64,000 nucleotides of DNA from Pedobacter jejuensis (GTDB lineage Bacteria > Bacteroidota > Bacteroidia > Sphingobacteriales > Sphingobacteriaceae). Made by a program: the position numbers and the translations under genes. Positions within the stretch are counted from its first letter, which is position 1, and each line of letters begins with the position of its first letter. This document shows, piece by piece, positions 1-9,582 of this stretch. The notes under the pieces were generated by a model, which was given only the letters and a program-made list of their open reading frames with translations, searched no databases and was not told the DNA's origin. Where the stretch lies: the NCBI RefSeq assembly GCF_003725795.1, contig NZ_RBEE01000044.1, forward strand, positions 62,001-126,000, given 5' to 3'.

Positions 1-1522
1 TATGTGCATAATTTAAATAAAATTCAGAAAATTTATCATTACCTGTTCTAAGTGCACGAGAAAACGACCCTTGAGTAGAGGCACTTTGCGCTGCAAACGT
101 AGGCACACTAATAGCACCATAACCTTTAGATACATCATAACCTAAATTTAAATTGGCATGCAATTCTGGTAAGAAATGGAAAGAATAATCAAATTTTGCA
201 TTACCAACGCTCCTAGCCGCATGGCCATTGTTATCTTGTAATCTAATTAAGCCAACCGGATTACGCGGTGCATTAGGGTTGGGAACCATATCTACTCCAG
301 TTCCTTGAGTCCACTCATAATAGTTACCATATTTATTAGCAACATTAACTGGCTGAGTTGGGTCAAATTGGATAGCATTGCTGATAGCACCTGAGTTTGC
401 AAAATGCGAATCTGTTAATGTACCTTTTAAATTTAAATCAACTTTTAAATGATCTTTAAATAATCTTGGCGATAAAGTGATTGACCCTGTTCCGCGTTTA
501 AGTTTATCAGTAATCAATAACCCATCTTGATCTAAATAACCAGCAGAAACACGGTAAGGAACACCTTTAAATGAACCTGCAATACTCAAATTGTTATCAG
601 TAGTGAAAGCTCGTTGATAAATTTCATCTTGCCAATCCGTATTTGCTGAACCCAATAATGCCTTTTGACTTGCACTGCCATTAGCATTTACATAAGCACG
701 TACTTGATCTGCAGAAAGCACATCAACTTTCTTTATTACAGTCGCAATTGAGTTATTTGTACTGAAGTTAATTACTGGCACACCAGATCCACCCTTTTTA
801 GTGGTAACCAAAATTACCCCATTTGATGCTCTGGAGCCATAGATTGCGGTTGCATTCGCATCCTTTAAAACAGTGAATGTCTCAATATCGTTAGGATTAA
901 TTAATGAAAGCGGACTTGGTGCATTATCAATTGTATTTCCGCTGAAAGGGACTCCATCAATTACAATTAAAGGATCGTTACTAGCATTTAGTGAAGCACC
1001 ACCACGAATGCGGATCGTACTACCTACACCAGGCTGACCACTATTCGAGATTACATTTACACCAGCAACTTTACCTTGGATTAATTGTTCTGGAGTTGTG
1101 ATAGCCCCTTTTTGGAAATCTTTCGATCCAACTGTGGTAATAGAACCTGTTAGGTTTTTCTTCTCTGCAGTGCCGTAACCGATAACTACAACTTCATTTA
1201 ATTTTTGTGCATCGGGAGTTAATTGGAAATTAGCTGTTGCATTTGCAGTAACGTTTACTGCTTTTTCCAACGTTTGGTAACCGATAAAACTGGCAGATAA
1301 GGTTAAGGACCCATTTGTTAATCCTGTCAATTTGAAGTTACCGTTTCCATCCGTAGATGTACTTCTGGTTGTTCCTTTAACTAAAATGGAAGCACCAGGT
1401 AATGGTTGGCCGGTTTCATCAAGCACGGTACCGGATACAGACCCGGTTTGTGCTTTTACGATTAATGCTGTAAAAACTAATAGCACTAAAAGCCCCTGTT
1501 TTAGCAGGTAAAATACTTTCAT
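1..1522 (-). CDS. SusC/RagA-type TonB-dependent outer-membrane receptor (3' end beyond window)
   Basis: The reading frame is open from the ATG at 1522 to the window edge, giving about 507 residues of a protein that is normally near 1000. Visible in order are a signal peptide (about 1-25), a carboxypeptidase-regulatory-like beta-sandwich (about 27-105, GTVLDETGQPLPGAS), the SusC hallmark VVVIGYGT (about 112-119), a plug domain (VAGVNVISNSGQPG, IRIRGGASLN, DPLIVIDGVPF, LKDANATAIYGSRASNGVI) and the first barrel strands. SusC receptors import oligosaccharides or peptides across the outer membrane with a SusD lipoprotein, which should follow beyond position 1. The upstream LacI operators and regulator suggest a sugar, possibly a fructan given the GH32 enzyme nearby. 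The substrate is inference. Confidence 0.93.
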   Translation of the reverse strand, partial: MKVFYLLKQGLLVLLVFTALIVKAQTGSVSGTVLDETGQPLPGASILVKGTTRSTSTDGNGNFKLTGLTNGSLTLSASFIGYQTLEKAVNVTANATANFQLTPDAQKLNEVVVIGYGTAEKKNLTGSITTVGSKDFQKGAITTPEQLIQGKVAGVNVISNSGQPGVGSTIRIRGGASLNASNDPLIVIDGVPFSGNTIDNAPSPLSLINPNDIETFTVLKDANATAIYGSRASNGVILVTTKKGGSGVPVINFSTNNSIATVIKKVDVLSADQVRAYVNANGSASQKALLGSANTDWQDEIYQRAFTTDNNLSIAGSFKGVPYRVSAGYLDQDGLLITDKLKRGTGSITLSPRLFKDHLKVDLNLKGTLTDSHFANSGAISNAIQFDPTQPVNVANKYGNYYEWTQGTGVDMVPNPNAPRNPVGLIRLQDNNGHAARSVGNAKFDYSFHFLPELHANLNLGYDVSKGYGAISVPTFAAQSASTQGSFSRALRTGNDKFSEFYLNYAH

Positions 1523-1804
1523 ATTCGAAGCTCGTTTAAGTATAAAAATTTGGTTAAATATTATAGTGATTTACACATAGGCCTAATTTACAGCACTTAA
1601 TGGTAATTCAAAATTTATTTAAAAAATATATTTATGGCACTTCATAAGCATATAATTCGGAGAAAAAATATAGCCTCTTTAGAAATTTTCCGATAAACAT
1701 ATTTGCATAGATTAATTTTTAATTAATTGATTTTCAGATATTTATAAAAGTAAAAATCGATTTTAAAGTGTAAATATTACACTAAGCCATTTTTTGATGT
1801 TTTT

Positions 1805-1820
1805 TCGGGAACGTTCCCGA
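1805..1820. promoter_or_regulatory. LacI-family operator, copy 1
   Basis: TCGGGAACGTTCCCGA is a perfect 16-bp palindrome with the central CG usual in LacI-family operators. It is identical to a second copy 44 bp away (centre to centre, about four helical turns), a spacing that would allow looping or side-by-side binding on one face. Both lie between the end of the lacI-type gene and the start of the SusC gene. Confidence 0.75.
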
Positions 1821-1848
1821 CGATTCTTAGAGAATTTAGGAATAATTT

Positions 1849-1864
1849 TCGGGAACGTTCCCGA
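1849..1864. promoter_or_regulatory. LacI-family operator, copy 2
   Basis: This is the same perfect 16-bp palindrome as at 1805-1820. A minus-strand TATTTTTG at 1916-1923 matches the Bacteroidota -7 box TAnnTTTG but has no convincing -33 TTG. If it is the promoter of the SusC gene, both operators lie downstream of the transcription start and would act as roadblocks. The promoter placement is weak; the palindromes are plain. Confidence 0.75.
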
Positions 1865-1945
1865 CAGATTCTCGAAATTCTGCCTAAAATACACTAAGTG
1901 ATGAATTTTTTTGTTCAAAAATAGCTATCAAAAAGTCGAAAAAAT

Positions 1946-2971
1946 TTATGGTTTTTGGGGTGATTTTGACGTAGAATTACGCATGATAATTTTAGACTCC
2001 AAAACAACTTCTGAAGGAAGATTTCCGTGTGCCCCAGCATCTAAAATTTTAAATAAAAGCTTGGCAGATTCTGTTCCAATTTCTATTGCAGGTTGGGTAA
2101 TTGTAGTTAATGATGGATTTAATAATGGTGCTATTTCTAAACTTGAAAAACTAATGATTTTCAAGTCTTCCGGTATAGAAATATTTAAATCATAACATGC
2201 ATAATAAGTTGCAAAAGCCAAACGCTCAACTGATGCAAAAAAGCCATCAGGCTTTAATTGCGTTAAGGCATTTTTTATAATTATGCTGTTTTCTTCATAA
2301 CTGTTGCTACAATCTACAATCAATTGCTCATCAAATGCAATGTAATGTTTATGCAAGGCATCGATATAACCTTGCATACGGGTTTTACCAATTGATAAAC
2401 TTTTATTTACCACCAAATAACCTACACGTTTACAGCCTTGTTCAATTAAATGTTCTGTAGCAAAAAAACTGCTTTTATAATCGTTGGTTACTACTCTAGG
2501 GGTTTCAATATCCTCGTAAATTCTATCGAAAAAAACCAAAGGCAAACGTTTTGCCCCAAATTTATTTAGGTAATTATGATCGTTAGCCTCTCCAGATACT
2601 GACATGATTATTCCATCAGCACGGCCATTGTGTAAATGGTGGATGAAGTTTACTTCCTTACTGTAATCATCATCTGTTACATAAATTAAAATATGGTATC
2701 CATTTTCCCGGGCAACACGCTCTATTCCATGTATCGCTTGCGAAAAATAATTGTTGGCCAATTCGGGAACAATCACGGCAATGGTTTTGCTTTTTTGTTC
2801 ACGCAGATTACTTGCGTAATGATTTGGTTGGTAATTTAACTCTCTTGCTTTTTCTAAAATAAGAGTTTTGGTAGCGGCGTTAATATCACTATTATCTCTA
2901 AATGCTCTCGAAATTGTAGATGTAGATAAATTTAGGGCTTCAGCTAATTTCTTAATATTAATACTGTCCAT
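1946..2971 (-). CDS. LacI-family transcriptional regulator
   Basis: This 341-residue protein has the full LacI layout: an N-terminal helix-turn-helix with hinge helix (about residues 3-58, including IKKLAEALNLSTSTISRAF and NYQPNHYASNLR), then a periplasmic-binding-protein-like effector domain (about 63-335, starting KTIAVIVPELANNYFSQ). Length is typical. It lies upstream of and in the same orientation as the SusC receptor gene, with two identical palindromic operators between them, so it very likely controls that gene in response to a sugar or sugar phosphate. Control of the GH32 gene at 5.7-7.1 kb is possible, but no copy of the operator was found in front of it. The effector cannot be told from sequence. 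Confidence 0.92.
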   Translation of the reverse strand: MDSINIKKLAEALNLSTSTISRAFRDNSDINAATKTLILEKARELNYQPNHYASNLREQKSKTIAVIVPELANNYFSQAIHGIERVARENGYHILIYVTDDDYSKEVNFIHHLHNGRADGIIMSVSGEANDHNYLNKFGAKRLPLVFFDRIYEDIETPRVVTNDYKSSFFATEHLIEQGCKRVGYLVVNKSLSIGKTRMQGYIDALHKHYIAFDEQLIVDCSNSYEENSIIIKNALTQLKPDGFFASVERLAFATYYACYDLNISIPEDLKIISFSSLEIAPLLNPSLTTITQPAIEIGTESAKLLFKILDAGAHGNLPSEVVLESKIIMRNSTSKSPQKP

Positions 2972-3255
2972 TGGTTGTAAAACCTTGTTGTTAGAAAACT
3001 AAGCTGTAAATATAAAATAATAAAGTTCTAAATGAATGTTGATGTATGAAAATCAATAAACCAGATTGATAATACATCATAATAAACAATAATTCAATCG
3101 CAACTAGAATACAAATATAGCTTTAGGCTATAAGTTAAAAAATAATCTATATTTATAAAACAAAATAGGAATTTATTCTATTAATAAGGTATCACAAAAA
3201 AATCAAAGAACAAAACTGCAATCCTGTGGTAAGATTTGGTATTGGGAATAATTGG

Positions 3256-3615
3256 ATGGAAAATAAACGAATACTAATTGCTGATGATGATGAAGGAATA
3301 GTTGATGCAGTGACCATGATTTTACAAGTTATGGGTTACGAAGTTGATTATACTTATGACGGTGGAGCTGTTTTAGAATCTGTTAAGAAAAAACCTGATT
3401 TAATTCTATTGGATATTTGGATGAGTGGCCATGATGGTAGAGATATCTGCCGCCAGCTAAAAAGCGATCCAGAGTTTAAAGAAATACCCATATTAATGAT
3501 CTCTGCCAGTAGAGACATCAAGCAATCTGCACTTGATGCCGGAGCTAATGATTTTATGGAGAAACCGTTTGAAATGGATTCCCTACTAAATAAGGTTACA
3601 CATTTATTAAATTAA
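3256..3615 (+). CDS. Single-domain response regulator (CheY-like)
   Basis: The protein is a lone receiver domain of 119 residues with no output domain. The acidic pocket (D10, D11, D12), the phospho-acceptor Asp (D53 in LILLDIW), the switch Ser (S83 in MISAS) and the conserved Lys (K103 in EKPF) are all present, so phosphotransfer should work. The ATG at 3256 is chosen over an upstream GTG at 3226 because the receiver fold begins directly after it (MENKRILIADDDEG). No histidine kinase lies next to it, so partner and role are unknown; it may act in a phosphorelay or by protein contact. Confidence 0.9.
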   Translation: MENKRILIADDDEGIVDAVTMILQVMGYEVDYTYDGGAVLESVKKKPDLILLDIWMSGHDGRDICRQLKSDPEFKEIPILMISASRDIKQSALDAGANDFMEKPFEMDSLLNKVTHLLN

Positions 3616-3799
3616 TTTCTTGTTTAGCAAGAGAGTTCGATTCTACAATAAGATAGTATATTTTATAAATTCTTAGTTTCTAGGATATTTCCCTAGGTTT
3701 AATTTCACATTCAATACTTTAAATACTTCATCCCTTCCTTTGTAAAGAAAAAAATCTTTTTAAATTTTAAAGATAAAAATTCTGAATTTAGAAGATTAA

Positions 3800-4900
3800 A
3801 TGTCTGAACAAGGTGCATCGGTTTTAAGAAAGATTATTCATATTGATATGGATGCATTTTATGCATCTGTAGAGCAACGAGATTTTCCTGAATATCGCGG
3901 CAAACCTGTAGTTGTCGGCGGCAAACCCGATAGCAGAGGTGTTGTTGCTACTGCAAGTTATGAAGCAAGGCAATACGGCATTCGTTCGGCTATGTCATGC
4001 AGCAAAGCTTATCAACTCTGCCCCAGTGCAATTTTTGTTTATCCACGATTTGATGCTTATTCGGAGGCTTCTAAAAGCATCAGAGAAATTTTTCATCGCT
4101 ATACAGATATTATCGAACCGCTTTCTTTAGATGAAGCTTATCTGGATGTAACAGAAGATAAATTAGGTATCGGTTCTGCCATAGATATTGCGCAATCTAT
4201 CAAAGATGCTATTAAAAACGAACTGCATTTAACTGCATCTGCTGGTGTTTCAGTAAATAAATTTGTAGCCAAAATCGCATCCGATATGAATAAACCCGAT
4301 GGGTTGACTTTTATTGGTCCATCGCGGATAAAAGCTTTTATGGAAAAACTTCCGGTAGAGAAATTTTTCGGGGTTGGTAAAGTAACTGCTGCGAGAATGA
4401 AAGCTATGCAAATTAATACTGGGGCGGATTTAAAAAAATTAACTGAAGCACAACTGCTTGCTCAATTTGGCAAATCAGGTAAGTTTTATTACAAGGTAGT
4501 TAGAGGAATTGATGAACGACCAGTTCAAGCACACCGAGAAACGAAATCCGTTGGCGCCGAAGATACCCTATCTGAGGATACAAATGATGATGCTGTACTC
4601 CATGCGCTGTTACAACAAATTAGTGTTACAGTTGCCAATCGTTTGGATAAACACAAATTGAAAGGAAAAACCGTTACACTTAAAATTAAGTTTGAAGACT
4701 TTAGGCAGATTACCAGAAGCCGTTCATTTGTAAACCCAATGAATGAATCATCAATCATTTATAATGAAGCCATTAAATTACTAACTGAAGCGGATTTAGG
4801 TGTATTAAAAGTGAGGTTATTAGGCATCACCCTATCCAGATTTTACGATGATGTTCCAATTGAAAAAGCAGACAACAATCAATTGGAATTCGAATTTTAA
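3800..4900 (+). CDS. dinB: DNA polymerase IV (Y-family translesion polymerase)
   Basis: The 366-residue product has the full Y-family layout. The catalytic carboxylates are visible as D16 in HIDMDAFYASVEQRD and D111/E112 in LSLDEAYLDV, and Y21 sits where the sugar-selecting steric gate is expected. A helix-hairpin-helix thumb (about 185-240) and little-finger domain (about 245-350) follow. The extreme C-terminus QLEFEF resembles the beta-clamp binding motif. The enzyme copies past damaged bases at the cost of errors. It stands alone, with a long AT-rich leader and no LexA-type palindrome that I could identify. Confidence 0.96.
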   Translation: MSEQGASVLRKIIHIDMDAFYASVEQRDFPEYRGKPVVVGGKPDSRGVVATASYEARQYGIRSAMSCSKAYQLCPSAIFVYPRFDAYSEASKSIREIFHRYTDIIEPLSLDEAYLDVTEDKLGIGSAIDIAQSIKDAIKNELHLTASAGVSVNKFVAKIASDMNKPDGLTFIGPSRIKAFMEKLPVEKFFGVGKVTAARMKAMQINTGADLKKLTEAQLLAQFGKSGKFYYKVVRGIDERPVQAHRETKSVGAEDTLSEDTNDDAVLHALLQQISVTVANRLDKHKLKGKTVTLKIKFEDFRQITRSRSFVNPMNESSIIYNEAIKLLTEADLGVLKVRLLGITLSRFYDDVPIEKADNNQLEFEF

Positions 4901-5025
4901 ATAGATGATGATTTTATTGCCAAAAATGCCTCGTCAATAGCTTCTCTAGTACTATACTGAAATTTAAGTATAGTTTAATTGATTAAAAGTTCTTAACTTA
5001 ATTTAACAATTTAAAACAAGCTTTC

Positions 5026-5601
5026 ATGAAAGGCATCATTAAAAAAAACGCTCATGCTTTAACTCGTGAGTTAGACTGGCTATCGGAAGTTATTGATACC
5101 AGCATGAAATTGTATTTTAAGCAAGAAACCCCTTACCAAAGCATTTACGATATTCCGCCTCCCGATATTGCCAAGGATGAATCTTTTTATGCAGAAGTAC
5201 TTAAGCGAGACCAAACCAGCATTGCTGAAAGGATTGTTTTATTATTAAGTTTGGCACCACACGTCAGACCACAAATGCTTGATGTTTTTTTAATAAGAAA
5301 TAAAAATTTAGATAAGAATTTTACCGAATTTGGAGGTGTTTGCGATACAAAATGCAATTGTTTTATACCGACTGGCGAAACTGCAGCATTTATTTTAGCC
5401 ATGAACAACCTCGAAAGCCGATTCGATTTGTTCAATCTTTTTTGCGAAGATCATTACTTTAAAAAAAGAAATATTCTTCAAATTGTAAAGCCAAAAAGTT
5501 TCGAACCTTACCTTTCTGGTGCATTAATTCTTTCTTTAGAGTATTTAAGTTATTTAAGTGTAGGGCTTTCAAAATTTACAGCTGTTCATGCGTATGATTA
5601 A
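5026..5601 (+). CDS. Orphan N-terminal domain of a contractile-injection-system-type AAA ATPase
   Basis: This 191-residue protein resembles the N-terminal domain found ahead of the AAA module in ATPases of extracellular contractile injection systems (Afp15/Pvc15 type). The recognisable stretch is APHVRPQMLDVFLIRN, FTEFGG, PTGETAAFILA and EPYLSGALILS (about residues 76-172). In those proteins a Walker A/B ATPase follows; here the frame stops soon after, and I find no AAA motifs downstream before the convergent GH32 gene. The family's FTEFGG-xx-HxGF segment is altered to FTEFGGVCDTKCNCF. It is either a truncated remnant or a free-standing domain protein. The homology is from memory of the family and needs a profile search. 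Confidence 0.6.
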   Translation: MKGIIKKNAHALTRELDWLSEVIDTSMKLYFKQETPYQSIYDIPPPDIAKDESFYAEVLKRDQTSIAERIVLLLSLAPHVRPQMLDVFLIRNKNLDKNFTEFGGVCDTKCNCFIPTGETAAFILAMNNLESRFDLFNLFCEDHYFKKRNILQIVKPKSFEPYLSGALILSLEYLSYLSVGLSKFTAVHAYD

Positions 5602-5650
5602 ATATAAATTTTGAAAGCCGATGAAAACTATTAATCCAATTTAAATTTCA

Positions 5651-7141
5651 TTATTTATTTAATGATATGCCCGATATGGCAATATCAGTTACCGGCTTAT
5701 TACCGCCTTTAATAATTTCTAATTTATTTATTGGAGATGTTGGGAAGAATGTATCTGTCATGCTGGTAATTCCTTCATCTGCAAAAAGTTCTAACGATGC
5801 GGCATCTAAAATCAAAGAGATTTTACCCGTTTTAGATTTTGAAATCCTAGGAGCAATGTGCTTTCTAGCAAATCCTTTTTCAAAACCAGAAATGCCTGCT
5901 TTGGTTCTGTCGATGAAGTAATTACCAAGTTTAACATCATAACCAACAATCAGTTTTTCACCTTTATTGTTTCCTAAGTTAATCGTGAAGCTTTCAGAAG
6001 CATCAAAAGTTAGGCTGAGTTTAAAACATCCTTTTAACGATTTTACAGTTTCTGAAAGATTAAGAACTTTTTCTGTTGATAAAGTCTTTTTTACTGCCAA
6101 AGGCTTGATTAGGCCAGCCATTTCCTTTACGGGATTTGAGGTTAAATAAAATTCGCCCTCTACTTTGGTTAATCCCAATTCGCGTGGCAATGTTGCGGCA
6201 CCTCGCCATTCTTTTGTAGGAACCAGATCTGCATATTGCCAGTTGTTCATCCAGCCGATAAAAATCTTCCGTTTACCCGTGTTAGACCAGGTTACACCAG
6301 CGTAATTATCTGTTCCGTAATCAACCCATTTTTGTTTATTAGAATCTGGCGAGAATGTTTTGCCATTAAAACTTCCGGTAAAATACTGTGTTGCAGAACC
6401 TCCGTTTGGTCCACCAGGATTAATGCTCACCATAAGCACCCATTTGGTTTGTCCATTAACTTCCAAAGGGAAAAGATCTGGGCATTCCCAAACGCCGCCG
6501 TGGGCACCAAGATTACTTCCAAAATCACTTTCCTTTTTCCAAGACTTTAAATCAGCAGATGAATAAAATGTAACTCGATCCTTAGTGGCAAGCGTCATTA
6601 TCCATTTTTTATCCTTTTCAAACCACATTACTTTCGGGTCTCTAAAATCCGTAATCCCAGGGTTTGGCAATACCGGATTACCTTTATATTTAGTCCAGGT
6701 TTCGCCATTATCCGTACTGTAAGCAAGACTTTGATATTCATAAAAGCCCGTTTTAGCCTTTTCGATTTCTGCATTATGATGGGTAAAAATTGCCACCAAT
6801 GCGTTTTTTCCAAATCCAGCCGTGTTATTTTCATCAACAACTGCGCTACCTGAAAAAATCATCCCCAAACTATCCGGATATAGCGCAATCGCCTTTTCTT
6901 GCCAGGTAAACAAATCCTTACTGGTAGCATGAGCCCAATGCATTGGACCCCATTTGATATCATTTGGATAATATTGATAAAACAAATGGTAAACGCCCTC
7001 ATGATAAATCATCCCATTCGGATCATTCATCCAATGTACTTTCGGCGAAAAATGAAACTTTGGTCTGAAATCCTGAGCATATAGCTTATTGGTCTGCAGC
7101 TCCAGCAGCATCATAAAAATCATCAATCTTATCGTATTCAT
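5651..7141 (-). CDS. Secreted GH32 beta-fructosidase (levanase/inulinase/sucrase type)
   Basis: This is a glycoside hydrolase family 32 enzyme of 496 residues with an N-terminal signal sequence ending near YAQ (residue 23). All three catalytic carboxylates are visible: the nucleophile D40 in WMNDPNG, the transition-state stabiliser D167 in FRDPK, and the acid/base E218 in WECPDLF. A five-blade propeller is followed by the C-terminal beta-sandwich (about 350-496), including the motif for ELFADEG. It hydrolyses terminal beta-fructosyl bonds in levan, inulin or sucrose, probably in the periplasm or at the surface. It fits the nearby LacI/SusC pair as a fructan utilisation locus, although no matching operator precedes it. 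Confidence 0.94.
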   Translation of the reverse strand: MNTIRLMIFMMLLELQTNKLYAQDFRPKFHFSPKVHWMNDPNGMIYHEGVYHLFYQYYPNDIKWGPMHWAHATSKDLFTWQEKAIALYPDSLGMIFSGSAVVDENNTAGFGKNALVAIFTHHNAEIEKAKTGFYEYQSLAYSTDNGETWTKYKGNPVLPNPGITDFRDPKVMWFEKDKKWIMTLATKDRVTFYSSADLKSWKKESDFGSNLGAHGGVWECPDLFPLEVNGQTKWVLMVSINPGGPNGGSATQYFTGSFNGKTFSPDSNKQKWVDYGTDNYAGVTWSNTGKRKIFIGWMNNWQYADLVPTKEWRGAATLPRELGLTKVEGEFYLTSNPVKEMAGLIKPLAVKKTLSTEKVLNLSETVKSLKGCFKLSLTFDASESFTINLGNNKGEKLIVGYDVKLGNYFIDRTKAGISGFEKGFARKHIAPRISKSKTGKISLILDAASLELFADEGITSMTDTFFPTSPINKLEIIKGGNKPVTDIAISGISLNK

Positions 7142-7571
7142 ATCCTAATATTAAAATTTGGTTTCAGTAAATATTTATTTGGTTCGAAAATTAGTAGAAT
7201 AAATTAATTTAATCTACAAACTAAAGTTGCAAAGTTTAATGGTAAACTCCGCAATAATGGTTCAATTATAAATGATAAAATTGCTTTTGTTTTAAACGTA
7301 ATTTAAAATAACATTATTTTGGCCTTAGGGATGGCAAGACTGGGCTAAGATATGCAGGTTTATGCAAAAATCTGCTATTAATATTTGTTTAATTCTTCCA
7401 ATTCAAATCGCCTGAGAATTAATTTTTAACCAATACTTTTTCTTACATACTTATAGGTATATAATTCTTCCTTTATATTATTTTCCTGATGTGAGCTTCG
7501 TTAAATGTTCTATCAGCATAACGTTTTTAAAAAAGTATTGGGGGAATTTCTGCCAGTTGGCGATGATAAAA
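7142..7571. other. Intergenic region between kup 3' end and GH32 start
   Basis: This is 430 bp of AT-rich sequence that must hold the promoter of the GH32 gene. I looked for the palindrome TCGGGAACGTTCCCGA found before the SusC gene and did not see it. No hairpin terminator for kup, no RNA gene and no repeat could be recognised. Confidence 0.5.
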
Positions 7572-9527
7572 TTATATCCTTTCCAGTTTAAGTGGTTTTC
7601 GATCCTTAAACACCAAGGGATACTTTTCAATAATAACATTACTTTGGTCAAGACCATAATTGATGTCGTCACTTACCCCAATTCCTTTCAGATTATAGTA
7701 ACTACGAATCAATAAGGCTTTCCAGAAGGGCAGTTCGTTATCAAAGGATAGGTATGAATTTATAATGACGAATTTATAATCACCGATATGATTGGCTGCA
7801 TATTTCATGATTGTGGTACGTTCCATTTCCAGTTCGCCGCTCTTAAGTAATTCATTTGCTATCAACCGGAAAAATAGATCTACCCTTGGATAAACCCTGA
7901 AACCAAGCCGTAGGTTAACATGGTACACATTATTAGCCGATAAAGTAGTAATGCTATATTGTAATAAATGAGGCTCATCAGCAATTTCTACATGGTAAAA
8001 CCAGTACACATCGGCCTTTTTTATGGGATTGGAGAATATGGAAAGGAGTGTCTTGTCTTCGATTTCTGTAGCATTTTTTGATGCCGTTAGGTAAATAAGG
8101 TGTGTTGCAAAATTAGCCACATCCTTTTGATGGCTCAGTTCAATCAAACGTTGCAGGTTTTCTGGATTAAAACTTCGGTACTTCACCATTAAACTTTGCT
8201 GCAGCCTTCCACTACGCCAAATCAGCATGATGCCAGTTATCACTGCTCCAACAACCAGCATAATCCACCCACCTTCCTTTATTTTCTGCAAATTGGCTAT
8301 GAGAAATGAAAACTCTACTGACATAAACACTATCGTTACCGACAATACCATAATTAATGGCTTCCGCTTGGCTCGCAACCAAAGTGCGATAAGCCCGGTC
8401 GTGGTTAGCATGGTAAGCGTAACAGATAGCCCGAATGCTGCTTCCATGTTTTTCGATTCTCTAAAATAAAGTACCATGCTAATACATGCCACCATTAATG
8501 CCCAGTTGAAGAAAGGGATATAAATCTGACCCCTTACCGTTCCTGGAAAAATAATTCGGTGCCGTGGCCAAAAACCTAAATGAATGGCTTCGTTAGCAAG
8601 TGTGAAGCATCCGCTGATTAGCGCCTGACTTGCGATGATGGTTGCTAGGGTGGCTAAGATTACCGAGGGAAGATAGATCGCCTGCGGAACGATATTGTAA
8701 AAAGGGCTTAGGTCGGTTGCTTTACCTGAAGTTATCAGCCATGCTGTTTGACCTGCATAACAGAGCAAGAGGGATACTTTAATATAGATCCAACTGACGC
8801 GAATGTTGTTTCGACCAACATGTCCCATATCACTGTACATCGCTTCCGCTCCTGTGGTACACAAAAAAATCCCACCCAAAAGCCAAAATCCTTTGGGATA
8901 GTGAACCAGCAGATCGAACGCATACTTGGGATTAATGGCATTTAAAACACTTGGTTCTTTGCTAAGTGCCAGTAAACCAATAACGCCTATAAAAGTGAAC
9001 CAAACTAACATAACCGGCCCGAAAAACCTGCCAATTTGTTGCGTTCCAAATTGTTGAATAAGAAAAAGTGCTATAATAATCGCTATAACAATAGGCACGG
9101 TTGGTAAATCTGGATAGATGGCCAACATACCCTCAACAGCTGAAGCTACTGAAATTGGTGGTGTAATTATGCCGTCGGCCACCAGAAAAGAGCCTCCTAT
9201 GATGGCCATTACAATTAGCCACTTGCCATAATAACGTTTGATTAGCGCAAATAAAGAAAAGATGCCTCCTTCTCCTTTATTATCTGCCTGCAAGGTGATG
9301 AGTACATATTTGATGGTAGTTTGGAGTGTAAGGGTCCAAATTACACAGCTTAGTACCCCTAAAGCTTTTTCTGGAACAATAATTTCTCCAGAATGAAAAA
9401 TCGCATTATAGGTGTAAAGCGGAGAAGTACCAATGTCTCCGAAAACAATGCCAGCCGCGATCAAAACTCCTGCGGCTTTTACCCGTTGATGAAAGCTCTG
9501 CTGACCATTAATTGCATCCATACGCAA
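7572..9527 (-). CDS. kup: Kup-family low-affinity potassium uptake transporter
   Basis: The 651-residue inner-membrane protein matches the KUP/HAK/KT family. It has the signature GIVFGDIGTSPLYT in the first helix, DGIITPPISVASA, and CTTGAEAMYSDMGHVG, with about twelve hydrophobic segments in the first 440 residues and a cytoplasmic C-terminal domain of about 200 residues. It imports K+ with protons. An alternative start two codons later (ATG at 9521) is equally plausible. A small membrane protein gene lies 55 bp upstream in the same direction and may be co-transcribed. Confidence 0.95.
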   Translation of the reverse strand: MRMDAINGQQSFHQRVKAAGVLIAAGIVFGDIGTSPLYTYNAIFHSGEIIVPEKALGVLSCVIWTLTLQTTIKYVLITLQADNKGEGGIFSLFALIKRYYGKWLIVMAIIGGSFLVADGIITPPISVASAVEGMLAIYPDLPTVPIVIAIIIALFLIQQFGTQQIGRFFGPVMLVWFTFIGVIGLLALSKEPSVLNAINPKYAFDLLVHYPKGFWLLGGIFLCTTGAEAMYSDMGHVGRNNIRVSWIYIKVSLLLCYAGQTAWLITSGKATDLSPFYNIVPQAIYLPSVILATLATIIASQALISGCFTLANEAIHLGFWPRHRIIFPGTVRGQIYIPFFNWALMVACISMVLYFRESKNMEAAFGLSVTLTMLTTTGLIALWLRAKRKPLIMVLSVTIVFMSVEFSFLIANLQKIKEGGWIMLVVGAVITGIMLIWRSGRLQQSLMVKYRSFNPENLQRLIELSHQKDVANFATHLIYLTASKNATEIEDKTLLSIFSNPIKKADVYWFYHVEIADEPHLLQYSITTLSANNVYHVNLRLGFRVYPRVDLFFRLIANELLKSGELEMERTTIMKYAANHIGDYKFVIINSYLSFDNELPFWKALLIRSYYNLKGIGVSDDINYGLDQSNVIIEKYPLVFKDRKPLKLERI

Positions 9528-9582
9528 GTTTAATAAAAATCGTGGTCAAACAATAGTCTTTATTTCTTTCTGGGTGGATAAG

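Larger units (their letters stand above)
1523..1945. other. Regulatory intergenic region between SusC gene and LacI gene
   Basis: This is 423 bp without a gene. It holds the twin operators at 1805-1820 and 1849-1864 and a possible -7 box at 1916-1923. The remaining part, 1523-1800, is very AT-rich leader sequence for the SusC transcript; I see no stable hairpin or other recognisable site there. Confidence 0.6.

Noticed and set aside
1911-2195. Plus-strand open frame of 94 codons over the end of the LacI gene
   Set aside because: It is antisense to a clear LacI-family coding sequence and has no recognisable domain.
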